Below are positions 50,899 to 58,766 of a stretch of 64,000 bases of DNA, piece by piece (the stretch's first letter is position 1; every line of letters begins with the position of its first letter). The translations under genes and the position numbers were made by a program. The notes under the pieces were generated by a model. It had not been told where the DNA came from and searched no databases. It worked only from the letters and a program-made list of their open reading frames with translations. Source of the stretch: Paracoccaceae bacterium (GTDB lineage Bacteria; Pseudomonadota; Alphaproteobacteria; Rhodobacterales; Rhodobacteraceae); contig SBGD01000102.1 of NCBI GenBank assembly GCA_006226775.1, forward strand, positions 1 to 64,000, read 5' to 3'.

Positions 50899-51136
50899 AG
50901 TCATCCGATTGAGCCTTTCCGGCCCGGAATCAAGCCGAAGGCGCCGGGCCAGCGTCATGCCAAAGGCATGCCTCCGGCATGACCCGCCCCCCGGGCTGCC
51001 GCTCCGGTGACGTCAGCGCATCGCTTGGAGGTCATCCGGACCTGGCCGAGATAAACTGCGCAGAAGAACCGTGGCAGCGGCATCCCGCGGGCCGCCGCTG
51101 GCCCGGCTCAGGGCGTGCGTTTTCGCAAGGTCCGCC
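50899..51136 (+). repeat. Dispersed intergenic repeat, copy 3
   Basis: The longest copy, matching 42757-42950 on the same strand and 3931-4148 reversed. It shares outer flanks with copy 1 (GTCATCCGATTGAGCC at one end, GCAAGG-CCGC at the other) and the nested CATGCC/GGCATG palindrome with copy 2. It fills the space between iolJ and the convergent PhyH gene; no gene is seen there. Confidence 0.75.
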
Positions 51137-51158
51137 CCGGACTGTTGTTCACCGCCGA

Positions 51159-52346
51159 TCAATGCGACCGCTTGCGCCCGTCCTGCTCGGCGATGGCCTG
51201 CGTCAGTCGCGCCAGGTCCCAGCCCTCGGCCAGCGCCTGGCGCAGCACGTCCTGCTGGCTGGGCGGCGCCATGCCCGAGAGCGGCGAGTCGATGTCGAGG
51301 TTGGCGGGGAAGGGATAGCCCTCTGCCGTCGCCGCCACCACGTTGTCACCCTCGCGCGCCGAAAGCCTCCCCGCCGCCAGCAGCGCTTTCAGATCCTCAT
51401 AGGCGGCCAGGGTGATCCGGCTGCGGTCGACGATCTCGATCGAGCGGCCATAGGCCGAGCCGATCTGCATCAGGTTGGCGAAACGCTGGATGTCGGCGGT
51501 GGTATTGTCGCCCGCGGCATGAAAGGTCGCCGGGTTGAAGAACAGCATGTCGCCCTTGGCCAGCGGCAATTGCACGCAAGCCTCCTCGAAGAACGCGCGG
51601 AACTGCGGCAGCAGCACGGCGATATAGCCCGGCAGGTAGCTCTGCGAATAGGGCAGGAGCTTGGTCGGCCCGCTCGCCAGCGGCATGTCGCTATGGGCCA
51701 CGGCGCCTTGCAGGGTCAGCGCGGCCGAGAGCGCGTGTTGCGAGGCGGGATAGCCCTTGAGCGTCTCGACGTCCTGGAACCCCATGTGGTAATCGCGATG
51801 TGCCACCTGCGCCTTGCCGCCGGGGCGCACGACATTGGCCTGAAAGGTGATCTGGTAGCCCGAGCCCAGCCAGCTTTCGCTGACCCTGCGGGTCAATTCA
51901 TTGGCATTATAGCGCACATAGACCTCGGGCGCCTGCATGCAGAGCTTTTCATGCGCGTTCCACACCCGGCTGTTGGCGCCGGCGGCGGCGAAATGGTCGC
52001 CCTTGCCGGTGGAGCCGACCTCTTCCTCGCGGATGATCGCGTTCAACTGCTCGGTCACGGCATCCACCAAGGCCGGGTCGTCATAGCCCTTGCGGATCGC
52101 GATGATGCCGGGGCCCGACAGGAAGGCGCGGTTCCACTCGGCCATCACCAGGCGCGCCTGCGCCGGGTCGGCCATGGCGCGGCGCATGGCGTCGCCGTCG
52201 TAGAGCGGGATCTTGTTGGCGATCTCGCTGGCATGGGGGTAATCCGCGGCCAGGGTCTCTTGCGCCACATGGCGCTTGAAGGCCTCAAGGTCGCAGGCAC
52301 GGTCGTCAAGCCATACCGCGGGCTGGCCGGTCTGTTGGTCGAGCAT
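51159..52346 (-). CDS. Phytanoyl-CoA dioxygenase (PhyH) family protein
   Basis: A 395-residue Fe(II)/2-oxoglutarate dioxygenase of the PhyH family. The iron ligands are His183 and Asp185 (VAHRDYHMGF) and His276 (TFHAAGDN), with Arg288 (DIQRFANL) placed to bind 2-oxoglutarate. Bacterial members hydroxylate varied small molecules; the substrate is unknown. GAGGATG precedes the ATG. It is divergent from a LacI-family gene at 52441, with 94 bases between, so the pair probably forms a regulator-target unit distinct from the inositol operon it converges on. Confidence 0.88.
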   Translation of the reverse strand: MLDQQTGQPAVWLDDRACDLEAFKRHVAQETLAADYPHASEIANKIPLYDGDAMRRAMADPAQARLVMAEWNRAFLSGPGIIAIRKGYDDPALVDAVTEQLNAIIREEEVGSTGKGDHFAAAGANSRVWNAHEKLCMQAPEVYVRYNANELTRRVSESWLGSGYQITFQANVVRPGGKAQVAHRDYHMGFQDVETLKGYPASQHALSAALTLQGAVAHSDMPLASGPTKLLPYSQSYLPGYIAVLLPQFRAFFEEACVQLPLAKGDMLFFNPATFHAAGDNTTADIQRFANLMQIGSAYGRSIEIVDRSRITLAAYEDLKALLAAGRLSAREGDNVVAATAEGYPFPANLDIDSPLSGMAPPSQQDVLRQALAEGWDLARLTQAIAEQDGRKRSH

Positions 52347-52440
52347 CTCTCATCCTCGCGAATTGATGTGTTCGAGAGTCAGATTAGGCTCGACTCCGCG
52401 CCCGGTCGCCGGTCAAATCCATCAAAAAGACATCAGGCCC

Positions 52441-53472
52441 ATGGCACATCGCTTCTCGATCAAGGAAATCGCCCACCAGGCCGGGCTCAGCACCGCCACG
52501 GTCGACCGGGTGGTCCACAACCGCCCCGGCGTGCGCCGCCAGACGGTGAACCGCGTTCATGCCGCGATCCGCGAGCTGGAAGCCCAGGAGGCGCAGCTGG
52601 CGATGTCCGGGCGCAAGCTGATGATCGACCTGGTGGTCGAGGCGCCGCAGGCCTTCCTCGACGAACTGCAAGTGGCGCTGCGCCACGAGTTGCCGCTGAT
52701 CCAGACGGCGATCTTCCGCGCCCGCAGCGACCTGCGCGCGCGTTTTCCGATTGCGGCGATCGTCGCGGCGCTCGAGCGGGCGGCGCGGCTGAAAAGCGAC
52801 GGGGTGATCCTGATGGCGCCCGATGCGGCGGCGATCCGGGCGGTGGTGGCGCGGCTGGTGGCGCAGGGCATTCCGGTGGTGACGCTGGCCACCGACATGC
52901 CGGGGTCGGCGCGGACCGGCTATGCCGGGCTCGACAATCCGCTGACCGGGCAGACCGCCGCCTGGCTGATGCGCCAGTGGCTGGCCGACCCGGCGCCGCA
53001 CCTGGTCGTCACCCTGCGCAACGAGGCCTTTCGCGGCGAGGTCGAGCGCGAGGAGGGATTCCGCGCCGGGGTGGCGCGGCATTGGGCGGGGGCCGACCTG
53101 ACCCTGCTGGTGCAGGGCAAGCAGGGCGCGGATTTCGCCGCCCGCGTGGCCGAGGTGTCGCGCGCGCGGCCGCCTGCCGGGCTTTATTCCATCGGCGGCG
53201 GCAACCGCGCGCTGGTGCGGGCCTTCGGGCGGCTGGGGCTGCCGCGCCCGGTGATGATCGGCCATGACCTCGACCCGGAGAACCGGGCGCTGCTGGCGGA
53301 TGGCGCGCTGGAGGCGGTGCTCTATCACGAGTTGACCGACGACATCCGCCAGGCCTTGCAGGTGTTCCTGTCGGTGCACAGCCAGGGCGCGGTGCCGATG
53401 CCCAAGGACGGCACGCCGCTGCGGGTGATGCTGCCGCCGATGCTGGCCGGGTCGGGGCCGGGCGAGGGATGA
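52441..53472 (+). CDS. LacI family transcriptional regulator
   Basis: A 343-residue regulator with the LacI helix-turn-helix at 1-50 (FSIKEIAHQAGLSTATVDRVVHNRPGVRRQTVNRVHAAIREL) and a sugar-binding-type effector domain. The effector half contains KSDGVILMAPDAAAIRAVVARLVAQGIPVVTLATDMPGSARTGYAGLDN, as in regulators of ribose- or inositol-like importers. It is divergent from the PhyH gene and convergent with the PfkB kinase gene. It is only distantly like the other LacI protein here, so it likely reads a different operator; I could not define one in the 94-base gap. Confidence 0.9.
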   Translation: MAHRFSIKEIAHQAGLSTATVDRVVHNRPGVRRQTVNRVHAAIRELEAQEAQLAMSGRKLMIDLVVEAPQAFLDELQVALRHELPLIQTAIFRARSDLRARFPIAAIVAALERAARLKSDGVILMAPDAAAIRAVVARLVAQGIPVVTLATDMPGSARTGYAGLDNPLTGQTAAWLMRQWLADPAPHLVVTLRNEAFRGEVEREEGFRAGVARHWAGADLTLLVQGKQGADFAARVAEVSRARPPAGLYSIGGGNRALVRAFGRLGLPRPVMIGHDLDPENRALLADGALEAVLYHELTDDIRQALQVFLSVHSQGAVPMPKDGTPLRVMLPPMLAGSGPGEG

Positions 53473-53520
53473 GCCCCCGCAATACCCGCCAGCGGTGTAA
53501 TCGGATTTATGTTAAGTATG

Positions 53521-54396
53521 TCAGGACTGCTGACCCAGTTCCGGCGCGCGGTGGAACCCGCCGCGTTGCGCGATGGCCTGCGCGCCCCGGGCGTTTCCGG
53601 CGCGCAGGCAGGCGCGCAGGTCGGCCCCGGAGAGCCAGGCGCTGAGGAACCCGGCGTTGAAGGCATCGCCCGCGCCGGTGGTGTCGACCACCGTGACCCG
53701 CTCGGCCGGGGCGTGGATCTCGCCCTGGTCGCTCAGCGCCGTCGCCCCCGCGGCGCCCTGCTTGATCGCGGTCAGCGGAAAGCGCGCGCGCGGCACGCCG
53801 ATTTCCTCGAGATGCCGCACCTCGGCCGCGTTGGGCAGGAAGACATCGACCTCGGCCAGCACCTCGGCGATCCCGGCGGCGGCCAGCCCGTCGTCCCAGC
53901 TGCAATCGAGCGAGAGCGTCGCCCCGGCGGCGCGCGCCAGCGCGATGATCTCGGGCCGCTCGATCAGCGTCGCCAACTCGCCGACATGCACATGCGCCAC
54001 CCCGAGCGCGGTGAGGTCGGCGACCTCGAGCCTGGGAAAGGCCGGGCCGCTGCGCCGGGTGACAAAGGCGCGGTCCTCGGCCCCGGCCAGCGCCACCGTC
54101 ACCTGCGGATCGCTGCCCGGCGCCAGCGTCCGGCAGAGCCGCAGGTCGATGCCGACCTGGCCCAGGTCGTCGGACAGAAGCGCGCCGAACGGCCCCGGCG
54201 GCAGCATCGCGGCGAGTGCGGAGCCATGGCCCAGCGCCGCCAGATGCGCCGCGGTGATGAAGGCGCCGCCGCCGGCATGAACGCCGAAGCCCCCGGCATA
54301 GACCTCGGTGCCCAGCGTCGGCATCCGCGGCAGATCGGTAAAGATCAGGTCGCAGTAAAGCCGCCCGACGCTGAGGATCACGGGGCGGCCCGTCAC
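53521..54396 (-). CDS. PfkB family carbohydrate kinase
   Basis: A 291-residue ribokinase-like kinase. N-terminal VGRLYCDLIFTDLPRMPTLGTEVYAGGFGVHAGGGAFITAAHLAALG is the sugar-binding region; DTTGAGDAFNAGFL (G241-x-G-D244) holds the catalytic aspartate. The start is GTG, overlapping the ATPase stop by four bases, so it is coupled to the importer genes. It is the last gene of the minus-strand operon and should phosphorylate the sugar moiety delivered by that importer, possibly after deacetylation by the PIG-L protein encoded nearby. Confidence 0.9.
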   Translation of the reverse strand: MTGRPVILSVGRLYCDLIFTDLPRMPTLGTEVYAGGFGVHAGGGAFITAAHLAALGHGSALAAMLPPGPFGALLSDDLGQVGIDLRLCRTLAPGSDPQVTVALAGAEDRAFVTRRSGPAFPRLEVADLTALGVAHVHVGELATLIERPEIIALARAAGATLSLDCSWDDGLAAAGIAEVLAEVDVFLPNAAEVRHLEEIGVPRARFPLTAIKQGAAGATALSDQGEIHAPAERVTVVDTTGAGDAFNAGFLSAWLSGADLRACLRAGNARGAQAIAQRGGFHRAPELGQQS

Positions 54397-55451
54397 CGCA
54401 GCGCCTCGCCGGTCGCGGCATCGAAGACGTGGATATTCTCCGGCGCGGCGCCGAGGTGGACCACCTCGCCGACCTCGGGCGGGGTGCGCCCGTCGGCCTT
54501 GGCGATCACGTCGCCATTGGCGGTCTCGACATAGATCAGCGTCTCGTGGCCCAGCGGTTCGCGCAAGTTTACCGCGCCCTCGATCACCGCGGTGTCATGC
54601 CCGGTGTGCAGATCCTCGGGGCGGATGCCGAGGATGATGTCGCGCCCCTCGGGCAGCGCGCGGCCCAGATCCAGCGTCCCGCCGGTCGAGAGCGCCACCC
54701 CGCCGCCGGGCCGGGCCACGCCGGGGATCATGTTCATCGCCGGCGCGCCGATGAACCGCGCGACGAAGGTATTGGCGGGCTGGTGATAGACCTCTGCGGG
54801 CGTGCCGACCTGCTGGATATGGCCGTCCTTCATGATGACGATGCGGTCGGCCATGGTCATCGCTTCCACCTGGTCATGGGTGACAAAGACGATGGTCGAG
54901 CCGACCCGCTGGTGCAGCTTCTTGATCTCGAGCCGCATCTGGGTGCGCAATTGCGCATCGAGGTTCGACAGGGGCTCGTCGAACAGGAAGACCGCCGGAT
55001 CGCGCACCATGGCGCGGCCGATGGCGACGCGCTGGCGTTGCCCGCCCGACAGCTGGCTGGGCTTGCGGTCGAGGTAGGCGGTCATGCCGAGCAGCTCCGC
55101 CACGCTCTCGATCCGCTTGTGTTTCTCGGCCTTCGGCGCCTTGGAACTGCGCAGCCCGAAGCCGATGTTCTTGCGCACGGTCATATGCGGATAGATGGCG
55201 TAGTTCTGGAACACCATGGCGATGTCGCGGTCCTTGGGTTCGAGGTTGTTGACCACCCGCCCGGCGATCTCGATGGTGCCGGAGGTGACCTCTTCCAGCC
55301 CGGCGATCAGCCGCAGGGTGGTGGATTTGCCGCAGCCCGAGGGCCCGACGAAAACGACGAATTCACCGTCCTCGACCGCAAGGCTGATGCTGTGCAGCAC
55401 CTCGGTCTTGTCGTAGCTCTTCACGAGGTCGCGCAGGACGAGATTGGCCAA
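54393..55451 (-). CDS. ABC transporter ATP-binding protein (UgpC type)
   Basis: A 352-residue ATPase with Walker A GPSGCGKST at 36-44, signature LSGGQRQRVAIGRA near 134-147, Walker B VFLFDEPLSNLDA, H-loop VTHDQVEAM and a C-terminal TOBE domain (ILGIRPEDLHTG). The start codon is TTG at 55451, set by the conserved N-terminus and AGGAG nine bases upstream. It energises the permeases at 56936-58713; the lyase gene is inserted between them. Confidence 0.93.
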   Translation of the reverse strand: MANLVLRDLVKSYDKTEVLHSISLAVEDGEFVVFVGPSGCGKSTTLRLIAGLEEVTSGTIEIAGRVVNNLEPKDRDIAMVFQNYAIYPHMTVRKNIGFGLRSSKAPKAEKHKRIESVAELLGMTAYLDRKPSQLSGGQRQRVAIGRAMVRDPAVFLFDEPLSNLDAQLRTQMRLEIKKLHQRVGSTIVFVTHDQVEAMTMADRIVIMKDGHIQQVGTPAEVYHQPANTFVARFIGAPAMNMIPGVARPGGGVALSTGGTLDLGRALPEGRDIILGIRPEDLHTGHDTAVIEGAVNLREPLGHETLIYVETANGDVIAKADGRTPPEVGEVVHLGAAPENIHVFDAATGEALR

Positions 55452-55454
55452 GGC

Positions 55455-56939
55455 TCAGGTCTCCTGAAGCGTGGCGAAGGCGGCGGCGCGGGTGGCCGCG
55501 GCCTCGGCAATGCGGGTGGTCCGGCGGGCCTGCCGGGTGGCAAGATCGTCGGCGGTGATGCGGTAGAGCGCAAAGGTGGAAGCCAGCGCCTCGGGCGCCG
55601 GGCCGCCGGGGCGGGTGCGGCAGGCGACGAAGGTCTCGGGCGCGGTGGCCTTGGCGAAGGCGGGTTCGGTCAGCGTGGTCGCGCGCCCGGTCTCGGCGCG
55701 GAAGGCCTCGGCAAAGGCGGCGTGGCCCTGCCCCAGCGCCCGCCCCTCGCGGATCACCGCGGCGGCGGTGCGCGCGGCGATCTCATGCGCCTGGCGGAAG
55801 CTGAGGCCCTCGTCGCGCACCAGCGTGTCGGCCAGTTCGGTGATGGTGATGCAGGCGGCCTCGGTGGTCCGGCGCACCCGCTCGGCATTGATCGAGCACG
55901 CCGGCAGCAAGGCCGTGAGCAGCGCCAGCACCCGCCCGCCGCTGTCGAAGGCGGCATAGCCGGCCTGCTGCACCTCGCCCTCGCTGTCGTTCATGTCGGT
56001 GAACGGCGTGTTGTGCATGGTGTTGACGATCGTGTCACAGCGCCCGACGGTGACGCTGGACAGGTGCCGCAGGTGCTCGATCGGCACCGGGTTGCGCTTC
56101 TGCGGCATGATCGAGGAGACCTGGACGAGGCTGTTGGGCACGTAGAGCTGGCCGACCTCGAAGGCGGCCCAGAATTGCAGGTCCTGGATCAGACGGCCGA
56201 GATGCAGGAACACCAGTTTCACCGCGGAATAAAGCCCGGTGACGTAATCCACCGCCGCGATGCAGCCATAGGAGTTGAGCAAAGGCCCCTCGAACCCCAG
56301 CAGATCGGCCACAAGCCCCCGGTCGATGGGAAAGCCCGAGGTGGTGATCGCCGCCGCGCCCATCGGGCAATGGCCCAGCGCCTCGATGGCGGCATCCAGC
56401 CGCTCGGCATCACGCAACAGCACCTCGATCACCGCGCCGAGGTAATGCCCGAAGGTCGAGGGCTGCGCCGGCTGGCCATGGGTATAGGCGACGATCAGGG
56501 TGGTCTTCTCGGCCTCGGCCTTGGCGATCAGCGCGCGGGCGAGATCGAGGATCTGGCCCTGCATCTGCTCGGCCCTCTCGCGCAGCGCCATCTTGAACAG
56601 CGTATGATCCATGTCATTGCGCGAGCGCGCGGTATGCAGCGCGCCGCCGAGGTCTCCGAGCCGGGCCCGCAATTCGGCCTCGACGAGAAAGAAGTAATCC
56701 TCGTGCTCGCCGGTATAGGTCAGGGCCTCGATATCGACCTCGGCGTCGATCTCGCGCAGGGCGGTCGCGATCCGCCCCGCATCCCGCGGCCCCAGGATGC
56801 CGGTCTCTGCCAGCATCACCAGATGTGCGCGGTTGATCGCACCCATGTGCGCCGCGTAGTGCCGCTTGACCCCCTCGAAGAGCGGCGCCAGCACGGTGTT
56901 GCGGTAGGTCGGATCGGGGAATTTGGAGGTATCGCTCAT
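55455..56939 (-). CDS. Argininosuccinate lyase-like enzyme in a sugar importer operon
   Basis: A 494-residue member of the fumarase/aspartase superfamily, closest in motifs to argininosuccinate lyase: LHTARSRNDMD (101-111, canonical HTGRSRNDQ), YTHGQPAQPSTFGHYL (152-167) and the signature SSIMPQKRNP (275-284) with the catalytic serine. Deviations (Gly to Ala and Gln to Met in the first motif) and the operon argue against arginine synthesis. Family members eliminate fumarate from N-succinyl compounds; EDDS lyase is an example outside arginine metabolism. I infer that it cleaves an N-linked dicarboxylate part of the imported compound. It overlaps the permease gene by four bases and abuts the ATPase gene. 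Confidence 0.85.
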   Translation of the reverse strand: MSDTSKFPDPTYRNTVLAPLFEGVKRHYAAHMGAINRAHLVMLAETGILGPRDAGRIATALREIDAEVDIEALTYTGEHEDYFFLVEAELRARLGDLGGALHTARSRNDMDHTLFKMALRERAEQMQGQILDLARALIAKAEAEKTTLIVAYTHGQPAQPSTFGHYLGAVIEVLLRDAERLDAAIEALGHCPMGAAAITTSGFPIDRGLVADLLGFEGPLLNSYGCIAAVDYVTGLYSAVKLVFLHLGRLIQDLQFWAAFEVGQLYVPNSLVQVSSIMPQKRNPVPIEHLRHLSSVTVGRCDTIVNTMHNTPFTDMNDSEGEVQQAGYAAFDSGGRVLALLTALLPACSINAERVRRTTEAACITITELADTLVRDEGLSFRQAHEIAARTAAAVIREGRALGQGHAAFAEAFRAETGRATTLTEPAFAKATAPETFVACRTRPGGPAPEALASTFALYRITADDLATRQARRTTRIAEAAATRAAAFATLQET

Positions 56940-57820
56940 CCCTTCAACCCCGCCATGACAACCCCGCGGATGATGAACCGCTGGAAAATGAGAAAGACGA
57001 TCAGCGTCGGAATGGTCGAGATCGCCGCCCCTGTCATGATCAACTCCCAGGCCACGTCGGCCTCGTCGCCGAAGGAGGACAGGCCCACCGGCAATGTATA
57101 CATCTCGACCGAATTGGTGACGATCAGCGGCCAGATGAAGGCGGTCCAGTTGCCGAGAAAGACGAAGATCGCGAGCGCCGCCAGCGCGGGCCGCACCAGC
57201 GGCATGGCGACGGTCCACCAGATCTGCAACTCGTTGAGCCCGTCGATCCGCGCGGCCTCGATGAAATCGTCCGGCACGGTCTCGAAGAACTGTTTCATCA
57301 GGAAAGTGCCGAAGGCGGTCATCAACCCCGGAAACATGATGCCCCAGTAGGTGTCGAGCCAACCGAATTGCTGGCTCATCAGGTACCAGGGGATCACCAG
57401 CATCTCGGTCGGGATCATCAGCGTCGAGAGGATGGCGATGAAGACGATGTAGCGGCCCGGAAAGCGGAACTTGCAGAGCGTGTAGCCCACCAGGCTGTCG
57501 AAGAGCACGCTGGAAATCGTGGTGATCACCGCGATCACGATGGAATTGAGAAACCACCAGTAGAAGCGCCCGTCTTCCAGCACATAGGTGTAGTTCTCGA
57601 GGGTCGGCTCTTCGGGAATGAAGTTGAGGTTGTAGACCTCATGCGGCCATTTCAGCGAGGTCGAGATCATGAAGGCAATCGGCATCACCATCAGCACGCC
57701 GCCCGCGAAAAGCAGCAGGAAGCGCAGGATCTGCCCCATGTTGCGCGGTGGCTTGCCGGGACCGTCGCGCAAAAGCGCCTCGGAGCTGGGCTTGATCGCG
57801 ATTTCGTCGGTGACGGCCAT
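56936..57820 (-). CDS. ABC sugar transporter permease (MalG-like)
   Basis: A 294-residue inner-membrane protein with six membrane segments after a cytosolic N-terminus of about 35 residues. The EAA loop is DDFIEAARIDGLNELQIWWTVAMPLVRPALAA near 190-222. The C-terminal FQRFIIRGVVMAGLKG is typical of MalG/UgpE subunits. It overlaps its neighbours on both sides. Confidence 0.93.
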   Translation of the reverse strand: MAVTDEIAIKPSSEALLRDGPGKPPRNMGQILRFLLLFAGGVLMVMPIAFMISTSLKWPHEVYNLNFIPEEPTLENYTYVLEDGRFYWWFLNSIVIAVITTISSVLFDSLVGYTLCKFRFPGRYIVFIAILSTLMIPTEMLVIPWYLMSQQFGWLDTYWGIMFPGLMTAFGTFLMKQFFETVPDDFIEAARIDGLNELQIWWTVAMPLVRPALAALAIFVFLGNWTAFIWPLIVTNSVEMYTLPVGLSSFGDEADVAWELIMTGAAISTIPTLIVFLIFQRFIIRGVVMAGLKG

Positions 57821-58713
57821 CAGCGGTCCCTCAGGATGCGCAATTGCAAGAGGCTCACCACCAGCAGCACCAGAAACAGCACCACGGTCTGCGCCGCCGC
57901 ATAGCCCATGTCGAAGGAGTTGAAGGCGGTCTGGTAGATCATCAGCACCAAGGGCTTGGTCGAGTTCAGCGGCCCGCCGGGGTTCTGCGTCGTCATGTTG
58001 TAGACATGGTCGAAGATGCGCAAAAAGCCGATGGAGGAAAACACCACGATGAAGACGATGGTGGGCTTGAGAAGCGGCAGGGTGATCTCCCAGAGCACGG
58101 TCCAGGTCGAGACACCGTCGATCCGCGCCGCCTCGTAATAGCTTTTCGGGATCGCGCGCAGCCCGGCCATGAAGATGATGATCTGAAAGCCCAACCCCGC
58201 CCAGACCGCCGGCGCCAGGATCGCGGGCAAGGCATTGGTGGTGGAGTTCAGGAAGTTGATCTGCGGGATGCCCAGCGAGGCGAGGAAGTTGTTGAAAAGC
58301 CCGATCGGCACCGGCTGGTAGAACCAGCGCCAGACCCAGGCCATGGCCACGGCAGAGGTCATGAAAGGCAGGAAATAGAGCATCCGCAGGAAGCCATGCA
58401 GGAACCGCGTCTTGTCGAGGTGATAGGCCACCACGAAGGAGATCACGAGGCTGACCGGCGTGCCCAGCAGCAGGTAGACGAAGGTATTGCGGAAGACCTT
58501 CCAGAATACCGGATCGGCGAAGAGTTTCTGGTAATTGTCGAGGCCCGTCCAGGTGCGCGCGCCCAGCAGGTTCCAGTCCTGGAAGCTGATCAATATGGCA
58601 TTGCCGGTGGGATAGAAGCGGATCACGCCGTAAAACAGCACCGGGATGGCCAGAAAGGCCCAGGCCCAGGCGATCTGTTTCTGGCGGATGGTGAGATCGC
58701 GGTAGAGCTTCAT
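57820..58713 (-). CDS. ABC sugar transporter permease (MalF-like)
   Basis: A 297-residue inner-membrane protein with six membrane segments and the EAA loop KSYYEAARIDGVSTWTVLWEITLPLLKPTI near 191-220. It begins MKLYRDLTIRQKQIAWAWAFLAIP with GGGGGGACC upstream. It pairs with the permease at 56936. Confidence 0.93.
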   Translation of the reverse strand: MKLYRDLTIRQKQIAWAWAFLAIPVLFYGVIRFYPTGNAILISFQDWNLLGARTWTGLDNYQKLFADPVFWKVFRNTFVYLLLGTPVSLVISFVVAYHLDKTRFLHGFLRMLYFLPFMTSAVAMAWVWRWFYQPVPIGLFNNFLASLGIPQINFLNSTTNALPAILAPAVWAGLGFQIIIFMAGLRAIPKSYYEAARIDGVSTWTVLWEITLPLLKPTIVFIVVFSSIGFLRIFDHVYNMTTQNPGGPLNSTKPLVLMIYQTAFNSFDMGYAAAQTVVLFLVLLVVSLLQLRILRDR

Positions 58714-58734
58714 CGGTCCCCCCGGCGCTGAATT

Positions 58735-58758
58735 GCCCCGGCCACATCGGGCCGGGGC
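58735..58758 (-). terminator. Intercistronic stem-loop after the binding-protein gene
   Basis: GCCCCGGCC (58735-58743) pairs perfectly with GGCCGGGGC (58750-58758) over a six-base loop, eight bases after the binding-protein stop on the minus strand. It resembles the hairpins at 7015-7045 and 19221-19244. Confidence 0.55.
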
Positions 58759-58766
58759 GCGTCGCC

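Noticed and set aside
55455-56939. Canonical argH of arginine synthesis
   Set aside because: Motif deviations (HTARSRNDM instead of HTGRSRNDQ) and its position overlapping permease and ATPase genes argue for a catabolic lyase; the family assignment itself is kept.
54429-57350. A 973-codon plus-strand open frame opposite the ATPase, lyase and permease genes
   Set aside because: It crosses three well-supported minus-strand genes, has no ribosome site and no recognisable domain; long antisense frames are expected at this base composition.
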